Below are positions 56,928 through 64,000 of a stretch of 64,000 nt of DNA, piece after piece. Within the stretch, counting starts at the first letter, position 1. Every line of letters begins with the position of its first letter. Source of the DNA: an uncultured Parabacteroides sp. (GTDB lineage: Bacteria; Bacteroidota; Bacteroidia; Bacteroidales; Tannerellaceae). Location: assembly GCA_934725305.1 (NCBI GenBank), contig CAKVBA010000001.1, positions 62,001 through 126,000 on the forward strand, written 5' to 3'. The notes beneath the pieces are model-generated. The model searched no databases, had not been told where the DNA came from, and saw nothing but the letters and a program-made list of their open reading frames with translations. The translations under genes were made by a program, and so were the position numbers.

Positions 56928-56958
56928 CAAAAATATAACTTTATTTTTTACACGCAAG
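56928..56958 (-). promoter_or_regulatory. Promoter of the DUF2795 gene
   Basis: On the minus strand CTTG (56955-56958), 19-bp spacer, perfect TATTTTTG (56928-56935). The -33 element lies inside the last codons of the upstream cobalamin adenosyltransferase gene. Leader about 45 nt. Confidence 0.7.
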
Positions 56959-57511
56959 TATAATCCCAGAATATTTCTTTCCCATTGTTCTGAATACACT
57001 CTTTTCGTGCCAAGACGAAGAAATAGTCAGACAATCGGTTCATAAACACCAGAACAGGTTCTTCTACCGGATAATTTTCACACAGACGATAGATCTCGCG
57101 CTCTGCTCTGCGGCACACAGTACGGCAAACATGGGCCAATGAGGCAGAACGGCAACCGCCCGGCAAGACAAAGGCTTTCAATTTGGGCAGAGCACCATCA
57201 ATCTTATCAATCTCCGTTTCTATACGGCTGATGCTCTCTGGCGTCACTTTACTTTCAATCTTCAACTCGGTTGTTTCCTGATCGGTTGCCAGATAAGAAC
57301 CGATTGTAAACAATTTATGCTGAATGAATGACAAGAACTCTTTGTCTTCTTCTCCCTCAATAGCCGAGATTAACAATCCAATAAATGAATTCAGCTCATC
57401 AATAGTGCCATAGCTTTCGATACGCTGATGGGCTTTGGAAACTCGTTGACCTCCTACTAAAGAGGTGGTTCCCTTATCTCCAGTTCCTGTATAAATGATA
57501 CTCTTCTTCAT
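56948..57511 (-). CDS. ATP:cob(I)alamin adenosyltransferase (PduO type)
   Basis: 187-aa trimeric enzyme that makes adenosylcobalamin. The N-terminal ATP-binding motif [29 protein letters not shown] near 33, [11 protein letters not shown] near 133 and [14 protein letters not shown] near 158 are all PduO-family hallmarks. The ATG at 57511 is preferred to the TTG two codons upstream. It starts 2 bp after the methyltransferase-like gene's stop and is probably co-transcribed with it. No other cobalamin gene is in the window. Confidence 0.94.
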   Translation of the reverse strand: MKKSIIYTGTGDKGTTSLVGGQRVSKAHQRIESYGTIDELNSFIGLLISAIEGEEDKEFLSFIQHKLFTIGSYLATDQETTELKIESKVTPESISRIETEIDKIDGALPKLKAFVLPGGCRSASLAHVCRTVCRRAEREIYRLCENYPVEEPVLVFMNRLSDYFFVLARKECIQNNGKEIFWDYTCV

Positions 57512-57513
57512 AC

Positions 57514-58305
57514 TCAAAAATAAACTATATAATCTCTTTTATGCAATTTCTTATGAAATACGATAATTCCCAATGAATAGAGATCCAATGTCACAGTCAC
57601 ATCGGGATGCAGACAGACGTCGTGCCAAAACTGACGCATCGTGCGATTCTCCTTGATTCCTTCAAAGACAAACAGTGTGCCGTCGTGCACATGCTTGATA
57701 CATTCATTGAACAGCCACAAATTGTCTTCCGACTCATACAATGTGTTGAAAAAGACGAAGTCGAGCTCCTTCAAGTTGTCCAGCGCATCAGGAAGCAACT
57801 TGCGATAACTGCCCACACGCAAGTCTATTGAAGCACGGGAAGCCTTCTTATAAACCTGTTCAGCAATAGAGGCAAACTCCGGCACTGTCTCTAATGCGAT
57901 GCAATGCACATCCGGTGCATACGAAGTCAGGTATAAAGTAGATAGCCCCATGGCAGGACCTAACTGCAAGATATTCCTCGACTTGAAATAATTGGCCAGA
58001 CGAAACAACAGTGCTCCATGCTTGGGTTTGATTGCTTCGCGCTTGACTATCGATCCCACGGTGCGACGGCGCATCTTGCCCTTGTTTCGCCGATCTGGAT
58101 ATGTTATATATTCATCCCGTAAAAGCAACTGCTTACGCAACAACTCTATATCGTTAAAGCTATAATAACAACAGCGCTCTTCTATCACCTTTGTAATCAG
58201 ATTAAAGACGAAGGGTGAATGAACGCCAAAGCCTTTCCGATATCGGATGCTCCGATAAAGAAGCACACTTTTCCTTAACGTATTAGCTCTCGGTATTATA
58301 TGCAT
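57514..58305 (-). CDS. Putative class I SAM-dependent methyltransferase
   Basis: 263-aa protein. The first about 85 residues are basic and include [18 protein letters not shown], a segment often seen at the start of such Bacteroidetes proteins. The Rossmann-like part has [19 protein letters not shown] near 114 (motif I) and [17 protein letters not shown] near 135 (motif II), as in O-methyltransferases. Substrate unknown. It begins 18 bp after a good promoter and leads the cobalamin adenosyltransferase gene. Confidence 0.7.
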   Translation of the reverse strand: MHIIPRANTLRKSVLLYRSIRYRKGFGVHSPFVFNLITKVIEERCCYYSFNDIELLRKQLLLRDEYITYPDRRNKGKMRRRTVGSIVKREAIKPKHGALLFRLANYFKSRNILQLGPAMGLSTLYLTSYAPDVHCIALETVPEFASIAEQVYKKASRASIDLRVGSYRKLLPDALDNLKELDFVFFNTLYESEDNLWLFNECIKHVHDGTLFVFEGIKENRTMRQFWHDVCLHPDVTVTLDLYSLGIIVFHKKLHKRDYIVYF

Positions 58306-58322
58306 TTTATATATATTTTAGG

Positions 58323-58354
58323 CAAATATAAAATAATTACTTTGCTTTTACAAT
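58323..58354 (-). promoter_or_regulatory. Promoter of the methyltransferase-like gene
   Basis: On the minus strand ATTG (-33, at about 58351-58354), 20-bp spacer, perfect TATATTTG (58323-58330). Predicted leader only about 10 nt. Confidence 0.65.
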
Positions 58355-58447
58355 AAAGAGACTCGCTATTTATACAAGAAAGACACGGCTCTTTCATTTA
58401 ACCCAAATCGGTCATTCGGACGAAAAAAGTAAAACAGCCGAATATTT

Positions 58448-58576
58448 CTATTCCATCCAATTCTTGTCAGCACTTCTTTTGGCATCTTGCTTCCGCCAGC
58501 GGGTGATAAACAGGATGTTTTCATCGGTTATCTCAACATATTGCCTATAGCCATCGGAGAGATAGTTATTGTATTT
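58448..58576 (-). other. Possible coding remnant inside element copy 4
   Basis: A 42-codon frame with no ATG start follows a stop at 58577-58579 and reads with a protein-like mix of residues (SDGYRQYVEITDENILFITR, then WRKQDAKR and KNWME, stop). No equivalent is kept in copies 1-3. It may be the tail of a captured or decayed gene. I do not recognise the family. Confidence 0.3.
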
Positions 58577-58905
58577 TTATCCGGATTATTAGTTACTAAA
58601 AGCGGTAACGGATCCGGCAGAAACGACGGGCGACTTCGCCGGACTTGACAGACGAATCCACCTCAGCCCAAACACCCTGAAAAAAGGGGTTATGGGCTGT
58701 TTTTCAATAGTCTATAGAGTCTTTAGGAAAAGGGTATAGACTTTTTCCAAAAAGGGTAGGGACTTTTTTGAAATTGGGTAGGCACTCCGTTGAGACGGAA
58801 TAACTACTCCGTCGGAAAGGAGTAGTTACCCAATTTCCGGAAATAGCTAACTCCTTTTTGATAGGATTAGTAGTCTCTTGTCTGCCTGTTAGCTTATTGT
58901 ATTTT
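58565..58905 (-). repeat. Dispersed intergenic element core, copy 4 (341 bp, inverted)
   Basis: Read on the minus strand, it begins AAATACAATAAG (58905) and ends AAAAATACAATAAC (58565). Units include CGGAGTGCCTACCCAATTTC, AGTCCCTACCC and CTCTATAGACTATTG, in the same order as copies 1-3. Confidence 0.85.
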
Positions 58906-59118
58906 TATAGCTGATAAATACACCTTCAACGCAACCTTTGCTATCTGCTCAAAACAAGTACCAATAAGAATTGTAATCTAATGACCGAATTGGGTTAAAT
59001 GAAAGAGCGGTGACAAGAAAGAAAGCCCAATGGGACAAATAGATCACAAATGATTAGAACAGCTCTCGCTCTGGCAAAAAATTAACAATCCTTCCATGCT
59101 GCGAAGCCTAGAAACCAG

Positions 59119-59126
59119 TATCTTTG
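59119..59126 (+). promoter_or_regulatory. -7 element of the znuA-like promoter
   Basis: Perfect TATCTTTG, 17 bp before the ATG at 59144. It falls inside the longer open frame from 59096, which makes that upstream start unlikely. No clear -33 element. Confidence 0.5.
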
Positions 59127-59143
59127 TGGAAAAAAGAAAAAGG

Positions 59144-60034
59144 ATGAGACAGATAAAAGCCATCATATTTATGTTCTGCCTGCTTATGGGGATAACGGCT
59201 TGTGGCGAAAAGAGACAGACCAAGAATAAGATTGTATCGGTAACCATTGAACCGCAACGCTATTTTGCCGAACAGATTGCCGGTGATAAATTAACGATCC
59301 ACTGCGTGGTTCCTTCGGGACAAAGCCCCGAGAGTTATGACCCCACACCTCAACAGATTATCCAAATCGGAGAGAGCACGGCTTATCTGCGTATTGGATC
59401 GATCGGATTTGAGCAGGCTTGGATGGATAAGATAATAGAAAACAATCCGCATCTGCAGGTGTTCGACCTGTCTGAAGGAATGTCAATGATTCATCTGGAT
59501 GAGATGGAGCATGAATCGGATCATCATCACCACCACCATCCCAATGGAACAGATCCGCATATATGGACCTCCATCAAAGGGGCAAAGACAATCGCAATGA
59601 ATACATGGAAGGCCTTCACCGAACTGGATCCCGAAAATAGTGGCTACTATAAAGAGAACTATAACAAGCTGATGCAGACGATTGAAGCAACAGAGGATTC
59701 GATCCGCACGCTGCTGGAGCCTCTTAACAACCGATGCTTTATCATCTATCATCCGGCCTTGACCTATCTGGCCGACGAATTCGGATTGAAACAACTCAGT
59801 ATCGAAATGGATGGAAAAGAGCCTTCTCCGGCGCAATTAAAGCTACTGGTTGAGACGGCTCGCAAACAACAGGCTCTTGTGGTCTTTATCCAACAGGAAT
59901 TTGACCAGAAGAACGCGGAACTGATTGCCAAAGAGACAGGATGCCGACTCTCTGTTATCCATCCTCTCAACTATGAATGGAACACCGAAATGATTCATAT
60001 CGCTAAAGCTCTCGCTCATGGAAAAGCTCATTGA
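59144..60034 (+). CDS. Zinc/metal ABC transporter substrate-binding lipoprotein (ZnuA-like)
   Basis: 296-aa cluster A-I solute-binding protein. The lipobox Cys is residue 20 (GITACGEK), so it is a lipoprotein anchored in a membrane. A His-rich loop (HDEMEH-like followed by six His, about residues 125-131) is typical of zinc-specific members. Metal-ligand regions are YFAEQIAGDKL, NGTDPHIWTSIKGA and YHPALTYLADEFGL. It overlaps the ATPase gene by 17 bp. The start at 59144 is set by the signal peptide and the -7 box at 59119. Confidence 0.9.
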   Translation: MRQIKAIIFMFCLLMGITACGEKRQTKNKIVSVTIEPQRYFAEQIAGDKLTIHCVVPSGQSPESYDPTPQQIIQIGESTAYLRIGSIGFEQAWMDKIIENNPHLQVFDLSEGMSMIHLDEMEHESDHHHHHHPNGTDPHIWTSIKGAKTIAMNTWKAFTELDPENSGYYKENYNKLMQTIEATEDSIRTLLEPLNNRCFIIYHPALTYLADEFGLKQLSIEMDGKEPSPAQLKLLVETARKQQALVVFIQQEFDQKNAELIAKETGCRLSVIHPLNYEWNTEMIHIAKALAHGKAH

Positions 60035-60776
60035 ACTATCTCACATCACAGCAGGCTATGAGAACAAAGTGGTGCTACGCGATATCTCACTCGATGTGTG
60101 GGAAGGTGACTTCTTAGGAATTATCGGTCCCAATGGCGGAGGAAAAACTACATTGTTGAAGATTATCTTAGGACTGCTGAATCCTTTGTCCGGCGAACGC
60201 CACTTCTTTCAGGAAGGAAAAGAGGTGGATGCGCTACGCATTGGCTATCTTCCACAGATCAACCATATAGACAAGAAATTTCCCATCTCGGTACGCGAAG
60301 TGATCGCCTCGGGATTGACCGCACAAAAGAAGTTGTTCCGCCCCTTCAGTCCTAAGCAGAAAGAGCGAGTGAATGAGGTGATTCATCAGATGGGACTGGA
60401 TGGAATGGGCGACCGTCCTATTGGAGCGTTATCTGGCGGACAGCTTCAACGGGTTTTATTGGGTCGATCCATGGTTTCGCATCCGCAAATACTGATTCTC
60501 GACGAACCCAATTCTTATGTTGACAAACGATTTGAATCGCACTTCAACGAACTTCTGATCGAAGTCAACAAAGAGAGTGCCGTGATTCTTGTGTCACACG
60601 ACATAGGAACGGTATTGAGCATGGTCAAGAACATTGCTTGTGTAAATGAGACATTGCACTATCATTCCGGCACAAATATCTCGGAAGAATGGTTGGGGCA
60701 ATCTTATGCCTGTCCTATCGAACTGATTGGCCACGGCGACCTGCCGCATCGGGTATTAAAAAGACATCAATCCTAA
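60018..60776 (+). CDS. Zinc/metal ABC transporter ATP-binding protein (ZnuC-like)
   Basis: 252-aa ABC ATPase. Walker A G37-PNGGGKT-T45, ABC signature LSGGQLQRVLLGRSM near 135, Walker B ILILDEPNSYVD near 160, H-loop VSHDIG near 192. It overlaps the substrate-binding gene by 17 bp and would energise zinc import with it. The permease (ZnuB) expected next is not in this window; a 67-aa membrane protein and an epimerase follow instead. Confidence 0.9.
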   Translation: MEKLIELSHITAGYENKVVLRDISLDVWEGDFLGIIGPNGGGKTTLLKIILGLLNPLSGERHFFQEGKEVDALRIGYLPQINHIDKKFPISVREVIASGLTAQKKLFRPFSPKQKERVNEVIHQMGLDGMGDRPIGALSGGQLQRVLLGRSMVSHPQILILDEPNSYVDKRFESHFNELLIEVNKESAVILVSHDIGTVLSMVKNIACVNETLHYHSGTNISEEWLGQSYACPIELIGHGDLPHRVLKRHQS

Positions 60777-60795
60777 AATCGACCGACTCTGACCT

Positions 60796-60999
60796 ATGGC
60801 ATTGTGTCTTATCACCCTATCGGAAATCGGCTATATCATCAGTATCGCCGTCATTCTATTCGGATGCACAGCAGTCATGCAGAATCCGTTTATCAAGACC
60901 GGACAAAAGATACTTTGGATTATCACAATCCTGGCCTTGAACTGGCTGGGACTGCTTTGGTATTACTACATATATTATATACGAGAAAATAAAAGATAA
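60796..60999 (+). CDS. Small membrane protein (PLDc_N-like)
   Basis: 67-aa protein with two hydrophobic helices (about 8-28 and 40-60) and a basic end (RENKR). The pair of helices with NWLGLLWYYYIYYIR resembles the phospholipase D N-terminal membrane module found alone in many bacteria, but the match is loose. It is 19 bp after the ABC ATPase gene and 1 bp before the epimerase gene, so it is likely co-transcribed with both. Confidence 0.6.
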   Translation: MALCLITLSEIGYIISIAVILFGCTAVMQNPFIKTGQKILWIITILALNWLGLLWYYYIYYIRENKR

Positions 61000-61000
61000 C

Positions 61001-62008
61001 ATGAAGATATTGATTACCGGAGCCAGTGGCTTCATTGGAGGATTCTTAGTAGAAGAGGCTTTGCGCCGAGGCTACGAAACATGGGCCGGAGTGAGGGCAA
61101 CCAGTGACCGCTCTCACCTGCAGGATAAACGCATCCATTTTATCGACTTGAAATATCATAACCAGGAGGAACTAACCAAGCAACTGGCTGAGTTTGCTTC
61201 TCAACATGGTGCATGGGATTATGTGATTCATAATGCCGGACTGACCAAGACGCTCAACAAACAGAACTTCTTTAAGGTCAATACCGAAAACACGCAGCGC
61301 TTTATCGAAGCCTTAGCTGCTGCAAATTGCAAGCCGGCCAAATTCTTATTGATGAGCAGCCTAAGTAGCTTTGGACAAGGCGACGAGAAGAACTTCACTC
61401 CCATTAAATTGACGGATGCACAAAAGCCAAACACGGTCTATGGACAGAGCAAGCTGATGGCCGAAAACTATCTGCGCAAACAGGAGCATTTCCCCTATAT
61501 TATCCTGCGCCCCACAGGCGTGTATGGTCCGGGCGAGAAAGATTACTTCATGGAGATACAGAGTGTTCAGTCGGGCATGGACTTTGCGGCCGGATTCACT
61601 CCACAGCGTATCACCTTCATCTATGTGAAGGATCTCGCTACAGCGGCCTTCTTGGCTTTGGAGAATGAGCAGATTTTGAACCGGGAATATTTTGTGGCAG
61701 ACGGTGATGTCTATACCGACAAAGAGTTTGCCTTGATGATTCAAGAGTTGTTGGGAAAGAAGCATGTCCTGCATGCCCGCATCCCTATGTGTCTGGTGCA
61801 TATCGCTTGCCTCTGCTCAGAGTGTATCGGCAAACTTCTGAGAAAGAGCATGACGCTCAACAGCGACAAATATATCATCCTGAAACAGCGCAACTGGATC
61901 TGCGAAGTCGAACCGCTGCAAAAAGATCTTCACTTCACTCCGGCCTATCCGCTACGAAAAGGATTGGAAGAGAGCATTGCGTGGTATAAAGAGAAAGGAT
62001 GGTTATAA
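61001..62008 (+). CDS. NAD-dependent epimerase/dehydratase family protein
   Basis: 335-aa extended short-chain dehydrogenase. The NAD(P) loop TGASGFIGGFL is at residues 5-15. The catalytic motif YGQSKLMAEN (YxxxK) is near 147, with the upstream Ser in MSSLSSFG. Substrate probably a nucleotide sugar or similar, unknown. The C-terminal region has two Cys-rich positions (HIACLCSECIGK) of unclear meaning. A terminator follows 9 bp after the stop. Confidence 0.85.
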   Translation: MKILITGASGFIGGFLVEEALRRGYETWAGVRATSDRSHLQDKRIHFIDLKYHNQEELTKQLAEFASQHGAWDYVIHNAGLTKTLNKQNFFKVNTENTQRFIEALAAANCKPAKFLLMSSLSSFGQGDEKNFTPIKLTDAQKPNTVYGQSKLMAENYLRKQEHFPYIILRPTGVYGPGEKDYFMEIQSVQSGMDFAAGFTPQRITFIYVKDLATAAFLALENEQILNREYFVADGDVYTDKEFALMIQELLGKKHVLHARIPMCLVHIACLCSECIGKLLRKSMTLNSDKYIILKQRNWICEVEPLQKDLHFTPAYPLRKGLEESIAWYKEKGWL

Positions 62009-62017
62009 CACATAAAA

Positions 62018-62073
62018 GAGGCTGTATCACAATCCATCAGCAATGTAGCCGTTGGCATTGATGAGACAGCCTC
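62018..62073. terminator. GGCTGTGTCAAAA-family hairpin terminator (copy 7, long loop)
   Basis: GAGGCTGTATCA pairs with TGAGACAGCCTC, leaving about 30 nt between the arms, longer than in other copies. T-rich sequence follows. It lies between the convergent epimerase and DUF2807 genes and probably serves both. Confidence 0.7.
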
Positions 62074-62095
62074 TCTATATTATGAACGATACTTT

Positions 62096-62881
62096 TTATT
62101 TCACTTCTTCTACCGTTCCCTTACCAATCACACGTTGTTGCACGGCTGTCGGACCTTTATAACGTACACGACCCTTGCCGATAACTGTTACTTTCAGATT
62201 GTCCGTCGGATGAACTTCGGCCAAGCCGCCTCCGGTCACCTTACAGTTCAAATCAGGAACAGCCAGACCAAAGGCATGAATATCGCCACTGCTGATGATA
62301 TTGTAACTACCGACCTTTGCTTTACCACTCTTGATTGTCACAGAGCCAGAGCCATCCACATCACACTCTATCTTGTCTGTCTCCACATTGTCAATCACCA
62401 CATTGGCACTGCCCATCACATTCAGATCCAGTTTGCCCACTGTTACCGGATGTTTAAACTGCACCAAACTATTGTCGCTGGTAGAAATCTTTGTCTCATC
62501 CCCTTTCAAAGGCGAGTTCACAACAAAGTTGGCATTTCCATTGACTTTGGCTTCGCTCAGCCATTTAGAGTTGGTCTTGACAATAAACTTGGTAAAGTGA
62601 TCCACCTTTGCCCCTTTGAAGGAAACTGTCAATACACGATTCTTCACCTCGATATAGACATAGTCATGCAGATTCTGATCGGTTGTCACCTCAAGCGTTG
62701 AGGGTGAATCAGACTGCACATAATAGAAATCTATCACCTCGTCGATCTTGATCTTGTTATAATCATCTATCGAAATCTTCTTGGTTGTCAATTTACCATC
62801 ACCTTTCACACGGTCAGCAGCTTCTACCGACCATACCATCCCGCAAAGCAAGAGTAGCAATACATAAATCTTTGTCTTCAT
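62096..62881 (-). CDS. DUF2807 (head GIN) domain secreted protein
   Basis: 261-aa protein with signal peptide (about 1-22, ending SVEA) and a long stretch of short beta-strand repeats (VNGNANFVV, VMGSANVVI, VDGSGSVTI, TGGGLAEVHP), the pattern of the head-GIN DUF2807 domain found in Bacteroidetes. Probably periplasmic or exported; function unknown. The Met at 62881 is chosen because it directly begins the signal peptide; the upstream ATG (62890) adds only three residues. Confidence 0.85.
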   Translation of the reverse strand: MKTKIYVLLLLLCGMVWSVEAADRVKGDGKLTTKKISIDDYNKIKIDEVIDFYYVQSDSPSTLEVTTDQNLHDYVYIEVKNRVLTVSFKGAKVDHFTKFIVKTNSKWLSEAKVNGNANFVVNSPLKGDETKISTSDNSLVQFKHPVTVGKLDLNVMGSANVVIDNVETDKIECDVDGSGSVTIKSGKAKVGSYNIISSGDIHAFGLAVPDLNCKVTGGGLAEVHPTDNLKVTVIGKGRVRYKGPTAVQQRVIGKGTVEEVK

Positions 62882-62935
62882 AATGTACATTTTTTAAGTT
62901 CATCTATCGATATGCCGGAACAGATCGCTCATCTA

Positions 62936-62943
62936 CAAATGTA
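62936..62943 (-). promoter_or_regulatory. -7 element of the DUF2807 gene promoter
   Basis: Perfect TACATTTG on the minus strand, about 55 bp upstream of the ATG. No -33 match. Confidence 0.4.
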
Positions 62944-63011
62944 ACAGAAATAACTCTCTTACCCTATAAAAAACAAAAGAAAATTATTATTCTTCTATTT
63001 TGACGCAGTCT

Positions 63012-63105
63012 CTGAAAAATGGGTAGGCTCTTTGTCGAAATTGGGTAGGCACTCCGTTCGGATTGGGTAACTACTCCGTTGGAATTGAGTAGGCACTCCG
63101 TTTTC
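63012..63105. repeat. Partial array of the dispersed element (four units)
   Basis: Four consecutive units of 22-23 bp of the form GGGTAGGCACTCCGTTCGGAAT, varying at few positions (GGGTAACTACTCCGTTGG, GAGTAGGCACTCCGTT), opposite in orientation to copies 1-3. The flanking TACAATAA motifs and the AGTCTATAGACT part are missing. It sits between dusB and the DUF2807 gene. Confidence 0.75.
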
Positions 63106-63123
63106 ACCGGATAATCGCCCCTA

Positions 63124-64000
63124 TTATTCCAGTGAATACATCTCTGGCAATCTATCCATAATACCAAACAACTCCTCAACAGTAGCCGCCCGAAGCATCG
63201 CTACACGAGTCTGCTTGAAATCGGGAATTCCCTTAAACAGCGGAGTGGCTGCCAAGTGACGACGGATATGCAGAATGCCCCTGCGCTCATCCAATCGCTC
63301 GACACTCTGAATCACCTGTTGCTTCAAGATATCCAAATACCAGGAGAAAGGCTCATTGGGCAGTTTTTCTCCGGTCTCTAAGTAGTGCTTCACCTCACGG
63401 AAAATCCAGGGACGGCCAATACTTCCCCGGCCAATCATCACACCATCAACACCACACTCGTCAAAACGGTGTTTACAGATTTCAGCAGAAGTAACATCGC
63501 CATTGCCGATGATAGGAATATACATACGTGGATTATTCTTAACGGCAGCAATCAACGACCAATCGGCCTCGCCCGTGTACATCTGTGCACGCGTGCGACC
63601 ATGGATAGACAAGGCGGCAATGCCACAATCTTGCAGCTGCTCGGCCAAATCCACAATGATGCGGTTGTCGGCATCCCAACCCAGACGTGTCTTCACTGTG
63701 ACCGGAATGTGCACTGCCTTCACCACTTCACGAGTGATCTCAAGCATCAGCGGAATATTGCGCAACATGCCGGCACCGGCACCTTTGCCTGCCACACGCT
63801 TAACCGGACATCCAAAGTTGATATCCAACACATCGGGATGAGCCGCTTCACAAATCTGAGCTGCCTCAACCATTGATGCCACATCCTTTCCATAGATCTG
63901 AATAGCCACCGGACGCTCCTCGGCCGACACAACAAGTTTCTGCTGTGTCTTGTCCACACTGCGTATCAATGCATCACTGGAAACAAATTCAGTGTACACC
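63124..64000 (-). CDS. dusB: tRNA-dihydrouridine synthase (5' end outside window)
   Basis: FMN enzyme reducing uridine to dihydrouridine in tRNA. About 291 codons are visible; the start and roughly 40 residues lie beyond the right edge. The catalytic Cys is in LDINFGCPVKRVAGKGAGAGML, FMN contacts are in VTVKTRLGWD, SIHGRTRAQMYTGEADW and IGNGDVTS, and GVMIGRGSIGRPW is present. The DusB assignment comes from these motifs and the C-terminal helical domain. It is convergent with nothing on its 3' side, where a repeat array lies 18 bp away. Confidence 0.93.
   Translation of the reverse strand, partial: VYTEFVSSDALIRSVDKTQQKLVVSAEERPVAIQIYGKDVASMVEAAQICEAAHPDVLDINFGCPVKRVAGKGAGAGMLRNIPLMLEITREVVKAVHIPVTVKTRLGWDADNRIIVDLAEQLQDCGIAALSIHGRTRAQMYTGEADWSLIAAVKNNPRMYIPIIGNGDVTSAEICKHRFDECGVDGVMIGRGSIGRPWIFREVKHYLETGEKLPNEPFSWYLDILKQQVIQSVERLDERRGILHIRRHLAATPLFKGIPDFKQTRVAMLRAATVEELFGIMDRLPEMYSLE

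Larger units (their letters stand above)
58385..59012. mobile_element. Copy 4 of the dispersed element, full length with terminal inverted repeats (MITE-like)
   Basis: The left arm at 58389-58415 and the right arm at 58981-59007 are inverted copies of each other with one mismatch in 27 bp (left arm contains TTTAACCCAAATCGGTCAT). The element is about 620 bp. It contains the 341-bp core and, on the minus strand at 58448-58576, an unidentified 42-codon frame. No transposase. It lies in the divergent gap between a methyltransferase-like gene and znuA; the gap 58306-59143 otherwise holds only the two promoters. Confidence 0.7.

Overview
The window is ordinary chromosome of a Bacteroidota (Bacteroidales) bacterium. 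The signs are a complete type IX secretion core operon (porP-K-L-M-N), the T9SS regulator PorX, a long-form IspG, an FtsI with a PASTA tail, head-GIN, DUF4834 and DUF2795 proteins, and many Bacteroidetes-type promoters (-33 TTTG / -7 TAnnTTTG). A meso-DAP type MurE, the T9SS and the overall gene set suggest the Porphyromonadaceae/Tannerellaceae side (Parabacteroides-like). That placement is inference, not something the sequence proves.

Layout. 1-3.5 kb: a Na/Pi cotransporter and a uridine-kinase-like nucleoside kinase, divergently transcribed. 4.2-19.7 kb: the division/cell-wall (dcw) cluster on the + strand, rsmH-ftsL-ftsI-murE-mraY-murD-ftsW-murG-murC-ftsQ-ftsA-ftsZ, then a YqeY-like protein. 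No mraZ lies in front of it; a non-coding repeat occupies that gap. 19.8-27.2 kb: CstA-like transporter, sigma-54, PAP2-like membrane protein, gcvH, purE, ispG, a small conserved protein and tadA. 27.2-36.8 kb, mostly minus: phospholipid genes psd-pssA, a RecB/AddA-like helicase-nuclease with a SUI1 protein, pyrH, and a large transglutaminase-like lipoprotein. 36.9-50.1 kb: K+/H+ antiporter, porX, tsaE, orphan Imm17, rnr, an acetyltransferase-like gene, parE, coaD, an S41 protease and a split chromate transporter. 50.2-56.4 kb: porP-K-L-M-N on the minus strand. 56.6-64 kb: DUF2795, a cobalamin adenosyltransferase, a methyltransferase-like gene, a ZnuA/ZnuC pair without a permease, an epimerase, a DUF2807 protein and the 3' part of dusB, which runs off the right edge.

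The strongest unexplained signal is non-coding. A dispersed intergenic element has a core of constant length (339-341 bp) in four copies, at 3524-3863, 33553-33893, 43331-43669 and, inverted, 58565-58905. Each core is bounded on both sides by the same short motif (AAAWTACAATAA, direct orientation). Inside it is an array of about 22-bp degenerate units with stem-loops and the palindrome AGTCTATAGACT. Two copies continue outward into terminal inverted repeats, as expected of a non-autonomous mobile element. Related partial arrays lie at 43183-43262 and 63012-63105, and a similarly built array at 26363-26432. A second family consists of seven intergenic hairpins of the form GGCTGTGTCAAAA...TTTTGACACAGCC, some sharing even their loop sequence; they probably act as terminators, several bidirectionally.

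No rRNA, tRNA, CRISPR array, prophage or intact insertion sequence was recognised. Start codons were moved downstream of the longest frame where a promoter, a family start or a neighbouring stop made that more plausible.
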